Shown here: in pieces, positions 1-9,173 of the stretch | How the letters are laid out: each line of letters begins with the position of its first letter | Position numbering within the stretch: position 1 is the stretch's first letter | Assembly (NCBI GenBank): GCA_902631535.1 | Contig: CACOYX010000003.1 | Location: 1 to 64,000 of the forward strand | Direction of reading: 5' to 3' | DNA from: an uncultured Pelagibacteraceae bacterium | Lineage (GTDB): Bacteria; Pseudomonadota; Alphaproteobacteria; Pelagibacterales; Pelagibacteraceae | Length of the DNA stretch: 64,000 nt | The notes under the pieces: model-generated | The model's database searches: none | Seen by the model: only the letters and a program-made list of their open reading frames with translations | Told to the model about the DNA's origin: nothing | Program-made: the position numbers and the translations under genes

Positions 1-1359
1 TTTAAAATTGGATCTGATTGCATTATCCAATGCATTTACAGGTCCATTACCTTCACCATGACACTCGATTTCTTTTCCATCTATCAAGAAAACTACGCTT
101 GCTTTTGTTTGTATTTTGTCAAATTTTGAAACATTCACATCGTAACTTTTTACTTTTAAATATTCAGGAACTTTACCTAATAATCTACTTGCTAATAATT
201 CAAATGAAGCATCAGCTCCATCATACGAATAACCGCTAAATTCTCTATCTTTTACCTCATCCAAAATTTTTTGGATTTTTGGATCTTTGGAGTCAATTTT
301 AACTCCGTATTGTTCTAGTCTTGATAAAATATTAGATCGACCAGCTTGATTTGAAACAATAATATTTCTGTGATTTCCAATTGATTTTGGATCAATGTGT
401 TCATAAGTTTTTGGATCTTTCTTCACTGCTGAAACGTGAAGACCTCCCTTGTGAGAAAAGGCTGAGGCACCAACATAAGCCATATTTTTATTAGGTTTTC
501 TATTCAGTATTTCATCTAACAATCTTGAACATTCAGTTAATGAAGAAAGTTTATCTTTTTTAATGTTAATTTCATACCTATCGCTAAAAGACTTTTTTAA
601 ACATAAGTTGGGAATAATTGACATCAAATTTGCATTGCCACATCTCTCCCCTAAACCATTAATGGTTCCTTGAATATGTCTCGCGCCGCTTTCAACTGCA
701 GCTAAAGAATTAGCCACAGCATTTTCTGTATCGTTATGCGCATGAATTCCAAGATTTTTTCCAGGTATTATTTTTGAAACTTTTGTTACAATTTCTCTAA
801 TCTCATTCGGTAGTGTGCCACCATTAGTATCACATAATACAACCCATCTAGCACCATTATCGTAGGCTTGCTTCAAGCAGTCAATTGCATATTCTGGGTT
901 AGCCTTATAACCATCAAAAAAATGTTCTGCATCAAACAAAAATTCTTTCTTGTTTTTAACAAAATGTTTTGTTGTTTCTTTGATGTTTTCTAAATTTTCC
1001 TCTTCTTTAATTCCTAAAGCAACTTTTACATGAAAATCCCAAGATTTTCCTACCACACATACTGCTGGTGTATTCGCATTCATTAAAGAAGCTAAACCGG
1101 GATCGTTATCTGCACTACGACCAGTTTTTTTAGTCATACCGAATGCGGTAAATAAAGTTTGTTGCATTTTGGGTGGGTTAGAAAAAAATTTTGTATCAAC
1201 AGGATTTGCCCCAGGCCATCCTCCCTCTACATAGTCAACACCTATGTCTGATAAAACTTTTGCTATTTTATTTTTATCCTCAATTGAAAAATCAACACCT
1301 TCTGTTTGAGCTCCGTCTCTTAAAGTGGTATCAAATATATATATTTTCTCTTTACTCAT
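1..1359 (-). CDS. cimA: (R)-citramalate synthase (C-terminus outside window)
   Basis: Reading from the ATG at 1359 gives 453 residues with no stop before the window edge, so the C-terminus is missing. The N-terminal HMGL-like barrel starts with DTTLRDGAQTEG (about residues 10-21), where D15 would hold the divalent metal. LCDTNGG, HAHNDTENA and GERCGNAN follow in the usual order. RDGAQTEG rather than the RDGEQ form of 2-isopropylmalate synthase points to CimA, which joins pyruvate and acetyl-CoA to make citramalate for isoleucine synthesis. The start of a LeuA-type regulatory domain is seen near the edge. Its ATG overlaps the cysS stop by 3 bases, so the two are probably cotranslated. Homocitrate synthase is a less likely alternative. 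Confidence 0.9.
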   Translation of the reverse strand, partial: MSKEKIYIFDTTLRDGAQTEGVDFSIEDKNKIAKVLSDIGVDYVEGGWPGANPVDTKFFSNPPKMQQTLFTAFGMTKKTGRSADNDPGLASLMNANTPAVCVVGKSWDFHVKVALGIKEEENLENIKETTKHFVKNKKEFLFDAEHFFDGYKANPEYAIDCLKQAYDNGARWVVLCDTNGGTLPNEIREIVTKVSKIIPGKNLGIHAHNDTENAVANSLAAVESGARHIQGTINGLGERCGNANLMSIIPNLCLKKSFSDRYEINIKKDKLSSLTECSRLLDEILNRKPNKNMAYVGASAFSHKGGLHVSAVKKDPKTYEHIDPKSIGNHRNIIVSNQAGRSNILSRLEQYGVKIDSKDPKIQKILDEVKDREFSGYSYDGADASFELLASRLLGKVPEYLKVKSYDVNVSKFDKIQTKASVVFLIDGKEIECHGEGNGPVNALDNAIRSNFK

Positions 1360-2705
1360 TTAAATTTCCAAGTTGTCTTTTCTTTTTTATCCTCAATGAT
1401 TACTCCTTTGCTTGCTAGTTCAACTCTTATTTTATCAGCAAGTTTATAATCTCCTTTTTGTTTTGCGACCAATCTTTCTCTAATTTTTTTTTCAATAAAT
1501 TCTTCTGAAATATCTTTATCTACTTTTTTTAACTCTTCCCACTCATTTTTTGTTAAATCAAATAAACCAATTAATTTACAAGCACTATTAAAAAATTTTT
1601 TACTTTTTTCATCACCTTTATTTGCGTTTGTATAAAGTTCGTGAATTTTAGCAATGAAACCAGGAGTATTTAAATCATCTAGTAACATGTCTATCTCTTT
1701 CAAAGGTATTTCTTCATTATTTTCTTCATACAATTGATACCATTTTTCAATGGTTGCTCGTTGATTTTCTAAAAGTTTATTATTCCAATCTAGTGGTTGA
1801 CTGTAGTGAGCGCTTAATAATGCTAACCTAACGACCTGACCGGAATATTTTTTAGTTGCATCAGTTATAGAAATTATATTGCCTAAAGACTTTGACATCT
1901 TTTCATTATTAATGGTTACAAATCCGTTATGAACCCAATAATTTGCAAAGTTTTTCGTATTATTGTTACAACAAGACTGGGCTATCTCATTTTCATGATG
2001 AGGAAAAATTAAATCAAGACCACCGCCATGAATATCTAAATTTTTACCAAGGTATTTTTCACTCATTGCTGAACATTCAAGATGCCAGCCCGGTCTACCT
2101 CTTCCCCAAGGCGACTCCCAACCAGGGTCTTTTTCATTTGAAGGCTTCCATAAAACAAAGTCCATTGGATTTTTTTTTAGATCAGAAATTTCTATTCTAC
2201 TCCCTGCCTTTAACTCATCTAAATTTTTGTTTGATAGTTTTCCATAATCTTTAAATTTGCTTACAGCAAAAAAAACATGGTTTTTATTTTCATATGCAAA
2301 TCCCTTTTTGATTAATGAAGATGTCATTTCAATCATTTCTTTTACATGTTCTGTGGCTTTTGGCTCTATCGTTGGTTTTAAACAGTTTAAACTCTTGCAA
2401 TTTTCATGAAAAATTTTAATTACCTTATTAGTAATTTCATTTATATCTTCTTTATTGTTTTGAGAAGCTTCTATTATCTTGTCATCTACATCAGTAATAT
2501 TTCTTACGTAAGTTACATTTGAATTGTAGAGAACCTTTAAAACTCTAAATAAAACATCAAACACTACAAGGGTTCTTGCATTACCTACATGGGGACTCTC
2601 ATATACAGTCGGGCCACAAGCATATAAGGAAATTTTTTTTATGTTATTCGGCTTAAATACTTCTTTTTTTCTCGTTAGAGAATTTGTTAATTTTAAGCTA
2701 TTCAT
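1356..2705 (-). CDS. cysS: Cysteinyl-tRNA synthetase
   Basis: A class I aminoacyl-tRNA synthetase of 449 residues, close to the usual 460. Cys30 in ACGPTVY is the first zinc ligand that selects cysteine. The HIGH-type signature is PHVGNAR (38-44), and KMSKSLGN near residue 267 is the KMSKS loop. The zinc-site ECSAMS and the HGGGLDLIFPHHENE block lie between them. The protein charges tRNA-Cys in the cytoplasm. It overlaps nadE upstream by 8 bases and cimA downstream by 3, so it sits in a tight minus-strand operon. All key motifs are intact. Confidence 0.97.
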   Translation of the reverse strand: MNSLKLTNSLTRKKEVFKPNNIKKISLYACGPTVYESPHVGNARTLVVFDVLFRVLKVLYNSNVTYVRNITDVDDKIIEASQNNKEDINEITNKVIKIFHENCKSLNCLKPTIEPKATEHVKEMIEMTSSLIKKGFAYENKNHVFFAVSKFKDYGKLSNKNLDELKAGSRIEISDLKKNPMDFVLWKPSNEKDPGWESPWGRGRPGWHLECSAMSEKYLGKNLDIHGGGLDLIFPHHENEIAQSCCNNNTKNFANYWVHNGFVTINNEKMSKSLGNIISITDATKKYSGQVVRLALLSAHYSQPLDWNNKLLENQRATIEKWYQLYEENNEEIPLKEIDMLLDDLNTPGFIAKIHELYTNANKGDEKSKKFFNSACKLIGLFDLTKNEWEELKKVDKDISEEFIEKKIRERLVAKQKGDYKLADKIRVELASKGVIIEDKKEKTTWKFK

Positions 2706-3435
2706 TAAATGTACATACCGGTATCGGATTCATTTTGTGTAAATTTTTTTCTCTTATTTCTAAATATTTTTGATAGTTTGGATCGTCTTTATTTTCCATA
2801 GCCTTCTCTAAATCTGCATAACTCATTCCAAGTTGTTCTACGTCGTTTCTTCCATCATCCCATAGACCATCTGTGGGCTGGGCATTAATTATTTCTTCGG
2901 ATACACCGAGATGTCTGCCTAACTCCCACACTTGAGATTTGTTGCAGTCAGCTATAGGAGAGATATCAACCCCGCCATCGCCATATTTAGTATAAAAACC
3001 AACACCAAAATCCTCAACTTTGTTACCTGTTCCTACAACAATTCCATTATTTGCTGCTGCTACTTGGTATAAAGTTGCCATTCTCAACCTTGCTCTTGAG
3101 TTCGCATACCCATGCTCATTTTCAAATTTATTTAAAACTTGAGAAAATGAATTAAAGATTTTATCCATCTCTAATAAATGATGTTCAACATTTTTGAATT
3201 TTTGTTTTAACCATTTAGCATGTGTCAAACTTAAATCATGTTGAGATTTGATTTGTTTAATTGGCATTGTTAACACAATTGTTTTTCTACCAGTGTTTGC
3301 ACATAAAGTACTAACTACAGATGAGTCTATTCCACCCGATATTCCAACTACCAATGATTTTGGCTTATAAGAAGCATTATTGCAATAGTTGTCTATCCAG
3401 TCGGTTATTATTTTTGCTCTTTTTTTTACATCCAT
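2698..3435 (-). CDS. nadE: NH3-dependent NAD synthetase
   Basis: 245 residues, the length of the short ammonia-dependent NadE without a glutaminase domain. SGGIDSS (33-39) is the PP-loop that binds ATP pyrophosphate. GTGNKVEDFGVGFYTKYGDGGVD contains the conserved deamido-NAD and ATP-binding residues, and PTDGLWDDGRND is a family-typical C-terminal block. It amidates nicotinate adenine dinucleotide to NAD+. With no fused amidase, it must use free ammonia or an amidase in trans. It is the upstream partner of cysS and lies just after an inverted repeat at the aroG stop codon. Confidence 0.95.
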   Translation of the reverse strand: MDVKKRAKIITDWIDNYCNNASYKPKSLVVGISGGIDSSVVSTLCANTGRKTIVLTMPIKQIKSQHDLSLTHAKWLKQKFKNVEHHLLEMDKIFNSFSQVLNKFENEHGYANSRARLRMATLYQVAAANNGIVVGTGNKVEDFGVGFYTKYGDGGVDISPIADCNKSQVWELGRHLGVSEEIINAQPTDGLWDDGRNDVEQLGMSYADLEKAMENKDDPNYQKYLEIREKNLHKMNPIPVCTFNE

Positions 3436-3466
3436 AATTAATACCTTACCTTTCTTTTAAGGTTTG

Positions 3467-3495
3467 GTCTTAATAATTACAATAATTATTAAGAC
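3467..3495 (-). other. Perfect 12-bp inverted repeat spanning the aroG stop codon
   Basis: The arms GTCTTAATAATT (3467-3478) and AATTATTAAGAC (3484-3495) are exact complements around a 5-base loop. The aroG stop codon (3489-3491) lies inside one arm. No T-run follows on either strand, so a classical Rho-independent terminator is not supported. It may stabilise the 3' end of the aroG message, limit read-through into nadE, or affect both. Confidence 0.5.
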
Positions 3496-4871
3496 GCAGC
3501 TTGAATAATTTTATTTGATATTTTTGAATTTTTCTTAATTTCTTCAGAAATCAAGAATGCTAACTCTAAAGCTTGGTCTGCATTTAATCTTGGATCACAA
3601 TGTGTTCTGTATCTACTAGATAGATCTTTTTCAGAGATTTTTTGGGCTCCACCTGTGCATTCAGTAACATCTTGACCGGTCATTTCGATATGTAATCCGC
3701 CAGCATAACTTTTTTCTGCTTGGCTGACTGCAAAGAAATTTTTTACTTCTTTAAGAACATTTTCAAAAGGTCTAGTTTTAAATCCTGTTGCTGCTTTAAT
3801 TGTATTTCCGTGCATAGGATCACAAGACCAAATAACTTTGAGACCTTCTTTTTTAATTGTTTGCATTAATTTTGGTAAGTATTTTTGAACATTATCAGCT
3901 CCAAATCTTGAAATTAATGTTAACCTTCCAGCTTCATTTTCAGGGTTAAGAATATTACATAAATTAATTAATTCATCTGGTTTTAATGTTGGACCACATT
4001 TAAGACCTATAGGATTTTTTATTCCTCTACAGAATTCTACATGGGCTCCGTCGGGTTGTCTTGTTCTGTCACCTATCCATACAAAATGAGCTGAAGTATC
4101 GTGATATTCACCTGTTGTTGAGTCTACTCGTGTCATAGATTCCTCAAATGGTAAATGTAAAGCTTCGTGTGATGTATAAAAATTTACCGTTCTTAATCTT
4201 CTGTTATTATCTGAATTAATTCCACAAGCTTCCATGAAAGCAAGCGCATCGCTTATCTTATCTTCAATCTCTTTATATTTACCTTTAGTTTTGTCTTTGA
4301 TAAATCCCAAATTCCATAAATGTACTTGTCTTAGATCAGCAAATCCTCCTTGAGAAAAAGCTCTCAATAAATTTAGAGTGGATGCTGATTGAGAGTATGC
4401 TCTAAATAATCTTTTTGCATCTGGAATTCTAGCTTTTTCTGTAAATTCCGTACCATTAATATTATCACCTAAATAACTTGGCAACTCTTTTCCATCTTTT
4501 TTTTCAGTTGGAGCACTTCTTGGTTTTGAAAATTGTCCAGCAATCCTACCAACTTTAACAACGGGAACCGAGGCTGATGCTGTCAAAACTAAAGACATTT
4601 GTAAAAGAACTTTGAAAGTATCTCTTATATTATCAGGATGAAATTCAGCAAAACTCTCTGCGCAATCACCACCTTGCAATAAAAAGGCTTTACCTTCAGC
4701 TACTTCAGCTAAAGATTTTTTTAAAGATCTAGATTCTCCGGCAAAAACTAATGGAGGATATTTTTTAATTTTACTTAAAACTAAATTAAGTTCCTCTTTA
4801 TCCTGATAAACAGGCAGATGTTTAGCAGGAAATTTTGTCCAACTATTTAAATTCCATTTTTTCATATTCAA
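3489..4871 (-). CDS. aroG: Class II 3-deoxy-7-phosphoheptulonate (DAHP) synthase
   Basis: 460 residues of the plant/actinobacterial-type (class II) DAHP synthase, which condenses phosphoenolpyruvate and erythrose 4-phosphate as the first shikimate step. [11 protein letters not shown] carries the metal-binding cysteine. [11 protein letters not shown], the block beginning HLWNLGF, and [10 protein letters not shown] followed by a [14 protein letters not shown]-type metal site all appear in family order. It is unrelated in sequence to E. coli AroF/G/H. It begins at ATG 4871, behind AGGTTG and a sigma70-like promoter at 4881-4909. A hairpin covers its stop codon. It probably forms its own transcription unit leading into nadE-cysS-cimA. 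Confidence 0.95.
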   Translation of the reverse strand: MNMKKWNLNSWTKFPAKHLPVYQDKEELNLVLSKIKKYPPLVFAGESRSLKKSLAEVAEGKAFLLQGGDCAESFAEFHPDNIRDTFKVLLQMSLVLTASASVPVVKVGRIAGQFSKPRSAPTEKKDGKELPSYLGDNINGTEFTEKARIPDAKRLFRAYSQSASTLNLLRAFSQGGFADLRQVHLWNLGFIKDKTKGKYKEIEDKISDALAFMEACGINSDNNRRLRTVNFYTSHEALHLPFEESMTRVDSTTGEYHDTSAHFVWIGDRTRQPDGAHVEFCRGIKNPIGLKCGPTLKPDELINLCNILNPENEAGRLTLISRFGADNVQKYLPKLMQTIKKEGLKVIWSCDPMHGNTIKAATGFKTRPFENVLKEVKNFFAVSQAEKSYAGGLHIEMTGQDVTECTGGAQKISEKDLSSRYRTHCDPRLNADQALELAFLISEEIKKNSKISNKIIQAAS

Positions 4872-4880
4872 CCTGCGATA

Positions 4881-4909
4881 TATATAGAGTATTGCTAAAA
4901 TATTTTCAA
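4881..4909 (-). promoter_or_regulatory. Candidate sigma70 promoter for aroG
   Basis: On the minus strand TTGAAA (4904-4909) is followed after exactly 17 bases by TATATA (4881-4886), just upstream of the aroG ATG at 4871. An AGGTTG ribosome-binding-like sequence lies between. In such A+T-rich DNA chance matches are common, so this is a plausible site and not proof. Confidence 0.4.
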
Positions 4910-4928
4910 TACAATATTGGCCAAATAT

Positions 4929-5345
4929 TTACTTAAATGTTTCTACTTTGCTGTCTAATGAAATAATTTTTAATTCTATGCTTAATTTTGGATATTTTTT
5001 CATAAATATCTTTTTAATTATTTTAAAAGAATTTTTATGAATCTTTGTTTCATTTGTATTTGAAAATGCTTTTTTTCCATTAATAATTTTTGCAGCCCCG
5101 CAATCACGATGATTAATTACAATAAGTTTTTTTATATTGTGTAATTTAACTGAAGTTTCCAGATTATCCCAAAATACTTTATGCCATCTTTTAAATTTAT
5201 TAGCAGTAACACCCACAGCAGATCCAGCTATTACAAAAGAACTATATTTGCCGCTTAATTTTTTTTTTCTTAAATAATTGAAGACAATAGGTTGAAACCT
5301 TGGATCTATGCACGACAAAACCATCGCCTTGTAATTAGATTTCAT
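4929..5345 (-). CDS. Beta-carbonic-anhydrase-like zinc protein, short
   Basis: Starting from the ATG at 5345 (a TTG 9 bases upstream is the alternative) the product is 138 residues. It shows the beta-carbonic anhydrase metal signature: CIDPR near residue 12, with the Cys ligand and the Asp-Arg dyad, and HRDC near residue 80, with the His and second Cys ligands. At 138 residues it is well below the roughly 200 of typical beta-carbonic anhydrases, and the C-terminal helical part is reduced. It may hydrate CO2 or be a non-catalytic relative. The start lies one base beyond the glmS stop, so it is probably cotranscribed with glmS. Its function is inferred from the motif only. Confidence 0.65.
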   Translation of the reverse strand: MKSNYKAMVLSCIDPRFQPIVFNYLRKKKLSGKYSSFVIAGSAVGVTANKFKRWHKVFWDNLETSVKLHNIKKLIVINHRDCGAAKIINGKKAFSNTNETKIHKNSFKIIKKIFMKKYPKLSIELKIISLDSKVETFK

Positions 5346-5346
5346 T

Positions 5347-7164
5347 TTATTCAACTGTAACTGATTTAGCTAAGTTTCTGGGTTTATCTACATCACAATT
5401 TTTTATTAAGGCTACATGATAAGCAAGCATTTGTAGCGGTAAAGTCAATAAAATTGGAGATAACAAATTATCGATATGCGGAACTCTTAAACCAAATCTA
5501 ATATTTTCATTTAAAGACTCTTTTTTATTATCTGTTATAAAAAGTATTTTTCCACCTCTTGCTATTACTTCTTGCATATTTGAAATTGTCTTTTCAAAGT
5601 ATTTATCTTTTGGCGCAATAACTATCACTGGCAGACCCTCTTCAATTAATGCTAATGGACCATGTTTCATTTCACCTGCCGGATAACCTTCTGCATGTAA
5701 GTATGATAACTCTTTTAATTTTAGAGCACCCTCTAAGGCAATTGGAAAAGAAGATCCTCTTCCTAGGAACATTGACCCTTTCGCTGTAATAAATTCTTTT
5801 GCCATAAGCTGTACATTATTCTCACCAGCTAAGCATTTTTTAATTGCATCGGGTAATTTTTTCAAATTACTTATATTTTTTATATATGTTTTTTCATTAA
5901 TATCTTGTCTTACAAAAGCTAATTTTAAACATAAGATATAAAGTACTGTTAATTGACCTAAAAAAGCCTTGGTAGAGGCAACGCCAATTTCAGTACCTGC
6001 ATGAATAGGTAAAACCCAGTCAGAATTTCTAGCAATTGTACTTTCAATAACGTTTACTATTGAACATGTTTTAACATTATTTTTTTTACATATATCAAGT
6101 GCTGCTGCAGTGTCAGCTGTTTCTCCAGACTGTGAAACAAAAATATAAAGATTATTAGAATTAAATTTTAATTTTCTATATCTAAATTCAGAAGCAATAT
6201 CTATTTCAACATCAATTGAAGTTAATTCCTCTAACCAATATTTAGCTGTTATACATGAGTTGTAAGCTGTGCCGCAGCCTATCAAAACAATCTTATTTAT
6301 CTTTTGTGGATCTATCGGGAAATTAAGAATATTTATATTATTTTTAAGACTATCTACATATTCATCTATACAATTTTTAACAGTTTCAGGTTGTTCCATA
6401 ATCTCTTTAAACATAAAATGTTTATATTCACCTTTATCAATTGAATATTCATCTTCTGACATTATAAGAATTTTTTTATTTATTTTCTTTAAATTCTTAT
6501 TATAAAAATTAACTTCATCTTTAGTTAAAACACATAACTCTCCATCATCAAGATAGGAAATTTTATTTGTCATAGATTTTAAAGCATATGAGTCTGAGCC
6601 AATATAATTTTCCTCTTTTGAGTATCCAACAGCTAATGGACTGCCTCTCCTTGCTCCAATGATGATATTCGAAAAATTTTTAAAAATTATTCCAAGAGCG
6701 AAGCTTCCTTTCAGTTTTTTTAATGTTTCAAATACCGACTCTAAAGGTTTATTTATCTTTAAAGCTTCTGTAATTAGTAATGTCACTACCTCTGTATCTG
6801 TCTGAGACTTAAATTTTATTCCTTTGGCCTCTAATTCTTTTTTTATTTCATCAGAATTTTCTATAATGCCATTATGAACTACAGATACTTGCTCAGATGA
6901 GTGAGGATGAGCATTAATTACATTCGGAACTCCATGAGTTGCCCATCTTACATGGCCAATGCCAATGTTTCCTTCTGAGGGTGTTTTAAAAAGAATTTTT
7001 TCTAATTCCTCAACTCTACCAGAACATTTTTTTTCATTTATACTTTCGTTGGTTAAAGTAGCTAATCCAGCAGAGTCATACCCTCTGTATTCTAATTTTT
7101 TAAGCGAATTGATTATGTTCATAGAAACAGACTTGTTACTTGCTATACCAATTATTCCACACAT
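5347..7164 (-). CDS. glmS: Glutamine--fructose-6-phosphate aminotransferase
   Basis: 605 residues, normal GlmS length. MCGIIG puts the Ntn-type glutaminase nucleophile at Cys2 after Met removal. The N-terminal domain carries GHVRWATHG and HNGIIEN. Two sugar-isomerase (SIS) domains follow, with GCGTAYNS, SQSGETADT, STKAFLGQ and the second-domain ELSYLHAEGYPAGEMKHGP block. The C-terminus DKPRNLAKSVTVE is the invariant family tail. It makes glucosamine 6-phosphate from fructose 6-phosphate and glutamine, the entry to peptidoglycan and lipid A amino sugars. It overlaps the upstream GlmU-like gene by 1 base, which places two steps of UDP-GlcNAc synthesis in one operon. Confidence 0.97.
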   Translation of the reverse strand: MCGIIGIASNKSVSMNIINSLKKLEYRGYDSAGLATLTNESINEKKCSGRVEELEKILFKTPSEGNIGIGHVRWATHGVPNVINAHPHSSEQVSVVHNGIIENSDEIKKELEAKGIKFKSQTDTEVVTLLITEALKINKPLESVFETLKKLKGSFALGIIFKNFSNIIIGARRGSPLAVGYSKEENYIGSDSYALKSMTNKISYLDDGELCVLTKDEVNFYNKNLKKINKKILIMSEDEYSIDKGEYKHFMFKEIMEQPETVKNCIDEYVDSLKNNINILNFPIDPQKINKIVLIGCGTAYNSCITAKYWLEELTSIDVEIDIASEFRYRKLKFNSNNLYIFVSQSGETADTAAALDICKKNNVKTCSIVNVIESTIARNSDWVLPIHAGTEIGVASTKAFLGQLTVLYILCLKLAFVRQDINEKTYIKNISNLKKLPDAIKKCLAGENNVQLMAKEFITAKGSMFLGRGSSFPIALEGALKLKELSYLHAEGYPAGEMKHGPLALIEEGLPVIVIAPKDKYFEKTISNMQEVIARGGKILFITDNKKESLNENIRFGLRVPHIDNLLSPILLTLPLQMLAYHVALIKNCDVDKPRNLAKSVTVE

Positions 7165-7805
7165 TACTTTTTCTTTTTATAATTTTTAATTTCAACTTGG
7201 TTTGATCTAGTTAGAGCTAATGTTTTTTTTTTAACATTTCTTGTTATTACAGATCCAGCTCCAACAACACTATTTTTATCTATTTTTACAGGTGCAACAA
7301 GAGAAGAATTGGAACCGATAAAAACATTATCTGATATTGTTGTTTTAGATTTTTTGATGCCATCATAATTACAAGTAATTGTTCCTGCTCCTATATTTGA
7401 ATTTTTTCCAACTAATGTGTCTCCTAAATAAGATAAATGATTTACTTTTGAGTTTTTATTTATAATTGATTTTTTTGTTTCTACAAAATTTCCAACTTTA
7501 GTATTTTCCTTTAAAACAGTTCCCTTCCTTAATCTTGCATAGGGACCTATAACAACATTTTTTTCAATTTTAGCTCCTTCCAAATGACTAAAAGACTTTA
7601 TATAAGAGTTGTCACCAATTTTTACTTGGGGACCAAAAACGACATAAGGTTCTACGGTAACATTTTTTCCAAATGAAGTATCTTTAGACAAAAAAATTGT
7701 CTCTGGTGCGATTAGATTAACACCTTTCGTTAAAGCTTTATTTCTTAAAATCTCTTGAGAGAGACGGTAAGAATTAGCTTTATTTAATTTATTATTTCTT
7801 TTCAT
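7164..7805 (-). CDS. glmU: GlmU acetyltransferase domain only (glucosamine-1-phosphate N-acetyltransferase)
   Basis: From the ATG at 7805 the protein is 213 residues (a GTG at 7847 would add 14). It aligns by eye to the C-terminal left-handed beta-helix half of GlmU: NLIAPETIFLS at the start of the helix, IGPYARLRKGT, VGNFVETKKS, then VNHLSYLGD with the catalytic histidine, and GAGTITCNYDG. The whole N-terminal uridyltransferase domain (about 230 residues, GLAAGKGTRM-type motif) is absent. No remnant fits in the 69 bases before the divergent gph. It should acetylate GlcN-1-P, leaving UMP transfer to another protein. It is cotranslated with glmS. The reading frame is clean, which argues against a pseudogene. 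Confidence 0.85.
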   Translation of the reverse strand: MKRNNKLNKANSYRLSQEILRNKALTKGVNLIAPETIFLSKDTSFGKNVTVEPYVVFGPQVKIGDNSYIKSFSHLEGAKIEKNVVIGPYARLRKGTVLKENTKVGNFVETKKSIINKNSKVNHLSYLGDTLVGKNSNIGAGTITCNYDGIKKSKTTISDNVFIGSNSSLVAPVKIDKNSVVGAGSVITRNVKKKTLALTRSNQVEIKNYKKKK

Positions 7806-7874
7806 TAAAAAATTCTTTACATTAATAATGTAACTGAAATAAGTCACAAAATATTTCTTTTTAATACTTTAAAA

Positions 7875-8537
7875 ATGACTCAAATTTATACAATTCTTTT
7901 TGATTTAGATGGAACACTAGTGGATACAGCACCTGATTTAATTGAGGCTCATAATCATGTAATGAAAAAATTCGGTCATACTCAAAAAAAGCTATCTGAT
8001 ATTAAATCTCTCGCTGGAAGAGGTGCTTGGGTGATGATGCAAAGATCATTTAAGAATGAAATTACAGACGAAAAGACAAAAAAGAAAATGGTTGATGAGT
8101 TTATAAGCTTTTATGCAAAAAATATTAATAACGAGAGTAAACCAATAAAAGGTATTTTTGAATTTCTAGAATGGGCAAAATCAAAAAATATTTCAATGGG
8201 TGTTTGTACAAATAAAAGGGAAGTATTAGCTATAGATTTATTAAAAAAAATAAATATGTACAAATATTTTGAATATGTAGCTGGTGCTGATACATTTGAA
8301 TTTAATAAACCTGATCCAAGACATCTTACAAACGTAATTGATATAATTGGTGGTGATTTAAAAAGAACAATTATGGTTGGAGATAGTGAGGTTGATGCCA
8401 ATTCAGCTCATAATGCAAATATACCATTTGTGTTAGTTAAGGATGGATATACAGAAAAATCTGAAAAAGAAATTAAACATGAAGAATTAATTAATGACTT
8501 TGTAGGTTTTGAAAAAATTATTGAAAAATATTTATGA
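7875..8537 (+). CDS. gph: Phosphoglycolate phosphatase-type HAD hydrolase
   Basis: 220 residues with all four HAD motifs: DLDGTLVDT (residues 10-18, nucleophile Asp), the threonine motif in VCTNKR, the lysine in KPDPRH, and GDSEVDANSA with the metal-binding acidic pair. The size and a helical cap inserted after motif I match the Gph family, which dephosphorylates 2-phosphoglycolate from DNA repair or oxygenase side reactions. HAD specificity cannot be fixed from motifs alone, so pyrophosphatase or other sugar-phosphate activity remains possible. It is divergent from glmU and overlaps the next gene by 4 bases. Confidence 0.85.
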   Translation: MTQIYTILFDLDGTLVDTAPDLIEAHNHVMKKFGHTQKKLSDIKSLAGRGAWVMMQRSFKNEITDEKTKKKMVDEFISFYAKNINNESKPIKGIFEFLEWAKSKNISMGVCTNKREVLAIDLLKKINMYKYFEYVAGADTFEFNKPDPRHLTNVIDIIGGDLKRTIMVGDSEVDANSAHNANIPFVLVKDGYTEKSEKEIKHEELINDFVGFEKIIEKYL

Positions 8538-9133
8538 TAACTTTCACTTTATTCTCGGCATTGTCTGCTTTTTATTTCACTATGTTTTTTACACCAGGGC
8601 CAAACAACGCAATGCTGACTGCTTCTGGAATGAAGTTTGGTTTTGTAAGGACTCTTCCTCATTTAATTGGAATTCCATTAGGACATATTTTGCAAATTGG
8701 TTTGACCTGTTTTGGTTTAGCTAATTTATTTTTGCTATATCCTCAGGTTCAATTTTACATGAAAATTTTATGTTTCATTTATTTGGTTTTTTTGGGATGG
8801 AAGATGATTGGTTCATTTAGTTTGGTTCAAAAAGAATCGGGAAGACCATTAAAATTTTATGAGGCTTCTTTATTTCAATTTATAAATCCTAAAGCTTGGT
8901 CAATTGCTGTTACTGTTGCTTCAGGTTTTTTTCCTACTGAGGAAAATATTTTTATTGGAGTTTCTTTTGTAACTATTACAGCTGCAGTGATTTGTTTTCC
9001 TACAATAAGTTTGTGGGCATTATTTGGAAGTGGTTTAAGAAAATTTGTAACTGATATAAAAATAAAAAAGATTATCGAATATTTGCTTGCAGTTTTACTG
9101 GTTTTAACAGGATTATTTATACTTCTTAAATAA
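8534..9133 (+). CDS. LysE/RhtB-family amino-acid exporter
   Basis: 199 residues with about six hydrophobic segments, the size and layout of the LysE/RhtB family. The N-terminal FTMFFTPGPNNAMLTASG is the family hallmark (PGPN), and LFQFINPKAW marks the central re-entrant region. Members export amino acids such as lysine, threonine or homoserine through the inner membrane; the substrate here cannot be told. It overlaps gph by 4 bases and ends 40 bases before prpB. Confidence 0.88.
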   Translation: MITFTLFSALSAFYFTMFFTPGPNNAMLTASGMKFGFVRTLPHLIGIPLGHILQIGLTCFGLANLFLLYPQVQFYMKILCFIYLVFLGWKMIGSFSLVQKESGRPLKFYEASLFQFINPKAWSIAVTVASGFFPTEENIFIGVSFVTITAAVICFPTISLWALFGSGLRKFVTDIKIKKIIEYLLAVLLVLTGLFILLK

Positions 9134-9136
9134 TCT

Positions 9137-9165
9137 TTGATTTTTATACCCTGCTCTAATATAAA
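9137..9165 (+). promoter_or_regulatory. Candidate promoter just upstream of prpB
   Basis: TTGATT (9137-9142) and TATAAA (9160-9165) are separated by 17 bases. The -10 element ends only 8 bases before the prpB ATG at 9174, and no Shine-Dalgarno sequence is visible between them. If this promoter is used, the prpB message would be leaderless or nearly so. Chance matches are frequent in A+T-rich DNA. Confidence 0.33.
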
Positions 9166-9173
9166 TCCCACGG

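Noticed and set aside
1943-2254. 103-codon plus-strand frame inside cysS
   Set aside because: It lies wholly within the antisense of a complete cysS; no motif or ribosome-binding site.
7164-7847. GlmU gene as a pseudogene fragment
   Set aside because: The acetyltransferase domain is complete with its catalytic histidine, has no frame break, and is coupled to glmS; it looks like a functional single-domain enzyme.
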